Part shown: positions 5,788-6,303 of the stretch, piece after piece
Numbering within the stretch: position 1 is the first letter of the stretch
How the letters are laid out: each line of letters starts with the position of its first letter
NCBI GenBank assembly: GCA_015259125.1
Contig: JABZGR010000055.1
Location: 1-6,303 of the forward strand
Direction of reading: 5' to 3'
From: Alloprevotella tannerae
GTDB taxonomy: Bacteria > Bacteroidota > Bacteroidia > Bacteroidales > Bacteroidaceae
Length of the DNA stretch: 6,303 nt
The notes under the pieces: model-generated
Told to the model about the DNA's origin: nothing
The model's database searches: none
Seen by the model: only the letters and a program-made list of their open reading frames with translations
Translations under genes and position numbers: made by a program

Positions 5788-5878
5788 AAAACGAGATATG
5801 AAAAGAGAGTTTTTAGTTTAGTTTGATTTTGAGACAGTTAAGTAAGTTTGAGGGAGAAGAAAGGAAAAACGAGATGTG
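5788..5878 (+). repeat. 13-bp direct repeat, two copies 78 bp apart
   Basis: AAAACGAGATATG (5788-5800) recurs as AAAACGAGATGTG (5866-5878), matching at 12 of 13 positions. The copies flank a purine-rich segment. Their role is unknown: a binding site, or a trace of a short duplication. Confidence 0.45.
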
Positions 5879-5885
5879 CCATTCG

Positions 5886-5947
5886 TGTTACATTTGTGTT
5901 ACATCTTGGGGTGGTTTGAATGGTGTTTAAGTGGGGGAATGTTACAT
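5886..5947 (+). repeat. Three TGTTACAT octamers at helical spacing
   Basis: Exact copies of TGTTACAT start at 5886, 5897 and 5940, so the spacings are 11 and 43 bp, close to one and four helical turns. The third copy sits in AATGTTACATT, an odd-length palindrome (AATGT-T-ACATT), while the first two are asymmetric (GTGTTACAT). Spacing on one DNA face suggests protein binding, but no partner is known. Confidence 0.5.
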
Positions 5948-5982
5948 TGGAGGAGGATGAGGGGCGTTTTGGTGGTGTTTGA

Positions 5983-6005
5983 GGGGGGGTTGTGTGTCGG
6001 GCGGG
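5983..6005 (+). other. Possible G-quadruplex sequence
   Basis: A run of seven G (5983-5989) is followed by a 9-nt loop and then GGG C GGG (5999-6005). Splitting the G7 run into two triplets with a one-base loop gives four G-triplets. The 9-nt loop is longer than the usual 7-nt limit, so stability is uncertain. Further G-runs lie on both sides (5908, 5933, 5961, 6031, 6039). Confidence 0.35.
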
Positions 6006-6063
6006 AGGAATGCTGCTTGTGTAGAGATAAGGGATGTAGGGGTGGTTTTTAGGTGTGTTTTTT

Positions 6064-6303
6064 GGTTCTTCCGTTAAATGCGTAGACGCCTATCATGCAA
6101 TGCATATAGCCTTAATGTGAAGTATTCCTCATTTCTGAATCCATATATCTGTCTTTTCAGAACCTTTATTTTATTGTTAATGCCTTCAATTGTTCCATTT
6201 GTTATATAATGGTCATACCATGCTAATATGTATGTCTTGTATGCTCTAATAACCCCAATTCGGGATAAGCAAGGCTTGTTTTTTGCCTTAAAATAGTTTC
6301 AAC
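6064..6303 (-). mobile_element. Terminus of an ISL3-family insertion sequence (continues past window)
   Basis: The transposase C-terminus identifies the family. The element probably ends at 6064 with GGTTCTTCCGTTAAA, which resembles the GG(C/T)TCTT-type tips of ISL3 inverted repeats. The G/T-biased flank stops at the same point. ISL3 elements make 8-bp target duplications, so TGTTTTTT (6056-6063) would be the copy to look for beyond the far end. The transposase stop lies only 10 bp inside the tip, so coding sequence and inverted repeat would overlap. The other end is outside the window. Confidence 0.75.
6074..6298 (-). pseudogene. ISL3-family transposase, C-terminal 74 residues, probably interrupted
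   Basis: The minus-strand frame ending in TAA at 6074-6076 reads NYFKAKNKPCLSRIGVI near the window edge, then YKTYILAWYD, TNGTIEGINNKIKVLKRQ, YGFRNEEYFTLRLYALH and ends RRLRI. The GTIEGINNKIK block carries the last acidic residue (Glu) of the DDE catalytic triad, and LKRQ-YGFRN-EYF is the characteristic tail of DDE_Tnp_ISL3. Reading upstream in the same frame, a TGA occurs at 6299-6301, two bases from the window end. It interrupts what should be the middle of the protein, so this copy is probably inactive. The alternative is a frameshift or base error just there. The rest of the gene is not visible. Confidence 0.65.

Larger units (their letters stand above)
5616..6063. other. Non-coding, repeat-bearing region between bamD and an IS end
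   Basis: About 450 bp carry no supportable gene; the plus-strand 62-codon frame at 5633-5821 crosses the bamD promoter and looks like chance. From the bamD side outward the region holds the bamD promoter, an inverted GTGTTACA copy (5705-5712), a G9 run, a 13-bp direct repeat, three TGTTACAT octamers, and a G/T-dominated block. From 5906 to 6060 I count 73 G and only 6 C on the plus strand. The block stops at the IS boundary. Confidence 0.75.

Noticed and set aside
5633..5821. Plus-strand 62-codon frame upstream of bamD
   Set aside because: It starts inside the bamD promoter, crosses the G9 run (which becomes GGG in the product), and shows no recognisable domain or promoter.
5886..5947. CRISPR-like repeat array
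   Set aside because: The repeats are only 8 bp, the spacings are 11 and 43 bp rather than uniform spacers, and no cas gene is present.
5906..6060. Proline-rich minus-strand coding sequence suggested by the C-rich complement
   Set aside because: The open stretch has no start codon, stops at the TGTTACAT copy, and its composition follows from the strand bias rather than codon structure.

Overview
This window is most likely a chromosomal segment from a member of the Bacteroidota, order Bacteroidales; I do not assign a genus. The lineage call rests on gene families typical of that phylum: a DUF4293 membrane protein, an Rpb6-type omega subunit, a DUF3298 lipoprotein and a short-form CstA. It also rests on promoters that fit the Bacteroidota consensus (TTTG, about 20 bp, TAnnTTTG) and on the absence of Shine-Dalgarno sequences at gene starts. 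The DNA is AT-rich.

Layout: (1) Positions 1-61 may hold the last codons of an unidentified plus-strand gene. (2) A minus-strand DUF3298 lipoprotein (54-887) and a plus-strand CstA-family transporter (996-2450) diverge from a 108-bp gap. That gap holds two back-to-back promoters whose -33 elements share one 10-bp palindrome. (3) About 470 bp (2451-2921) lie between the convergent ends of cstA and a phosphopantetheinyl transferase gene. They contain a probable terminator and a 205-bp segment with nested inverted repeats that could be a structured RNA or a small palindromic element. (4) A compact minus-strand cluster, probably one transcription unit, reads bamD (5615-4773), rpoZ, DUF4293, ssb and Sfp-type phosphopantetheinyl transferase (3548-2922). 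Gaps are 43 bp or less, and two junctions overlap. A consensus promoter lies just upstream of bamD. (5) Upstream of bamD is a roughly 450-bp non-coding stretch. It holds a G9 homopolymer, a near-exact 13-bp direct repeat, three TGTTACAT octamers at helical spacing, and a block with extreme G-over-C bias (73 G to 6 C in 155 nt) that includes a possible G-quadruplex. (6) From about 6064 to the window end is the terminus of an ISL3-family insertion sequence. Its transposase C-terminus is readable on the minus strand, and an in-frame stop sits almost at the window edge.

Functionally the minus-strand cluster is housekeeping: outer-membrane protein assembly (BamD), RNA polymerase assembly (omega), ssDNA binding (SSB) and carrier-protein activation (PPTase). 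The cstA/lipoprotein pair concerns the cell envelope and nutrient uptake. I see no defence system, CRISPR array, tRNA or rRNA. The least explained DNA is the 2654-2858 structured segment and the G-rich, repeat-bearing region next to the IS end.
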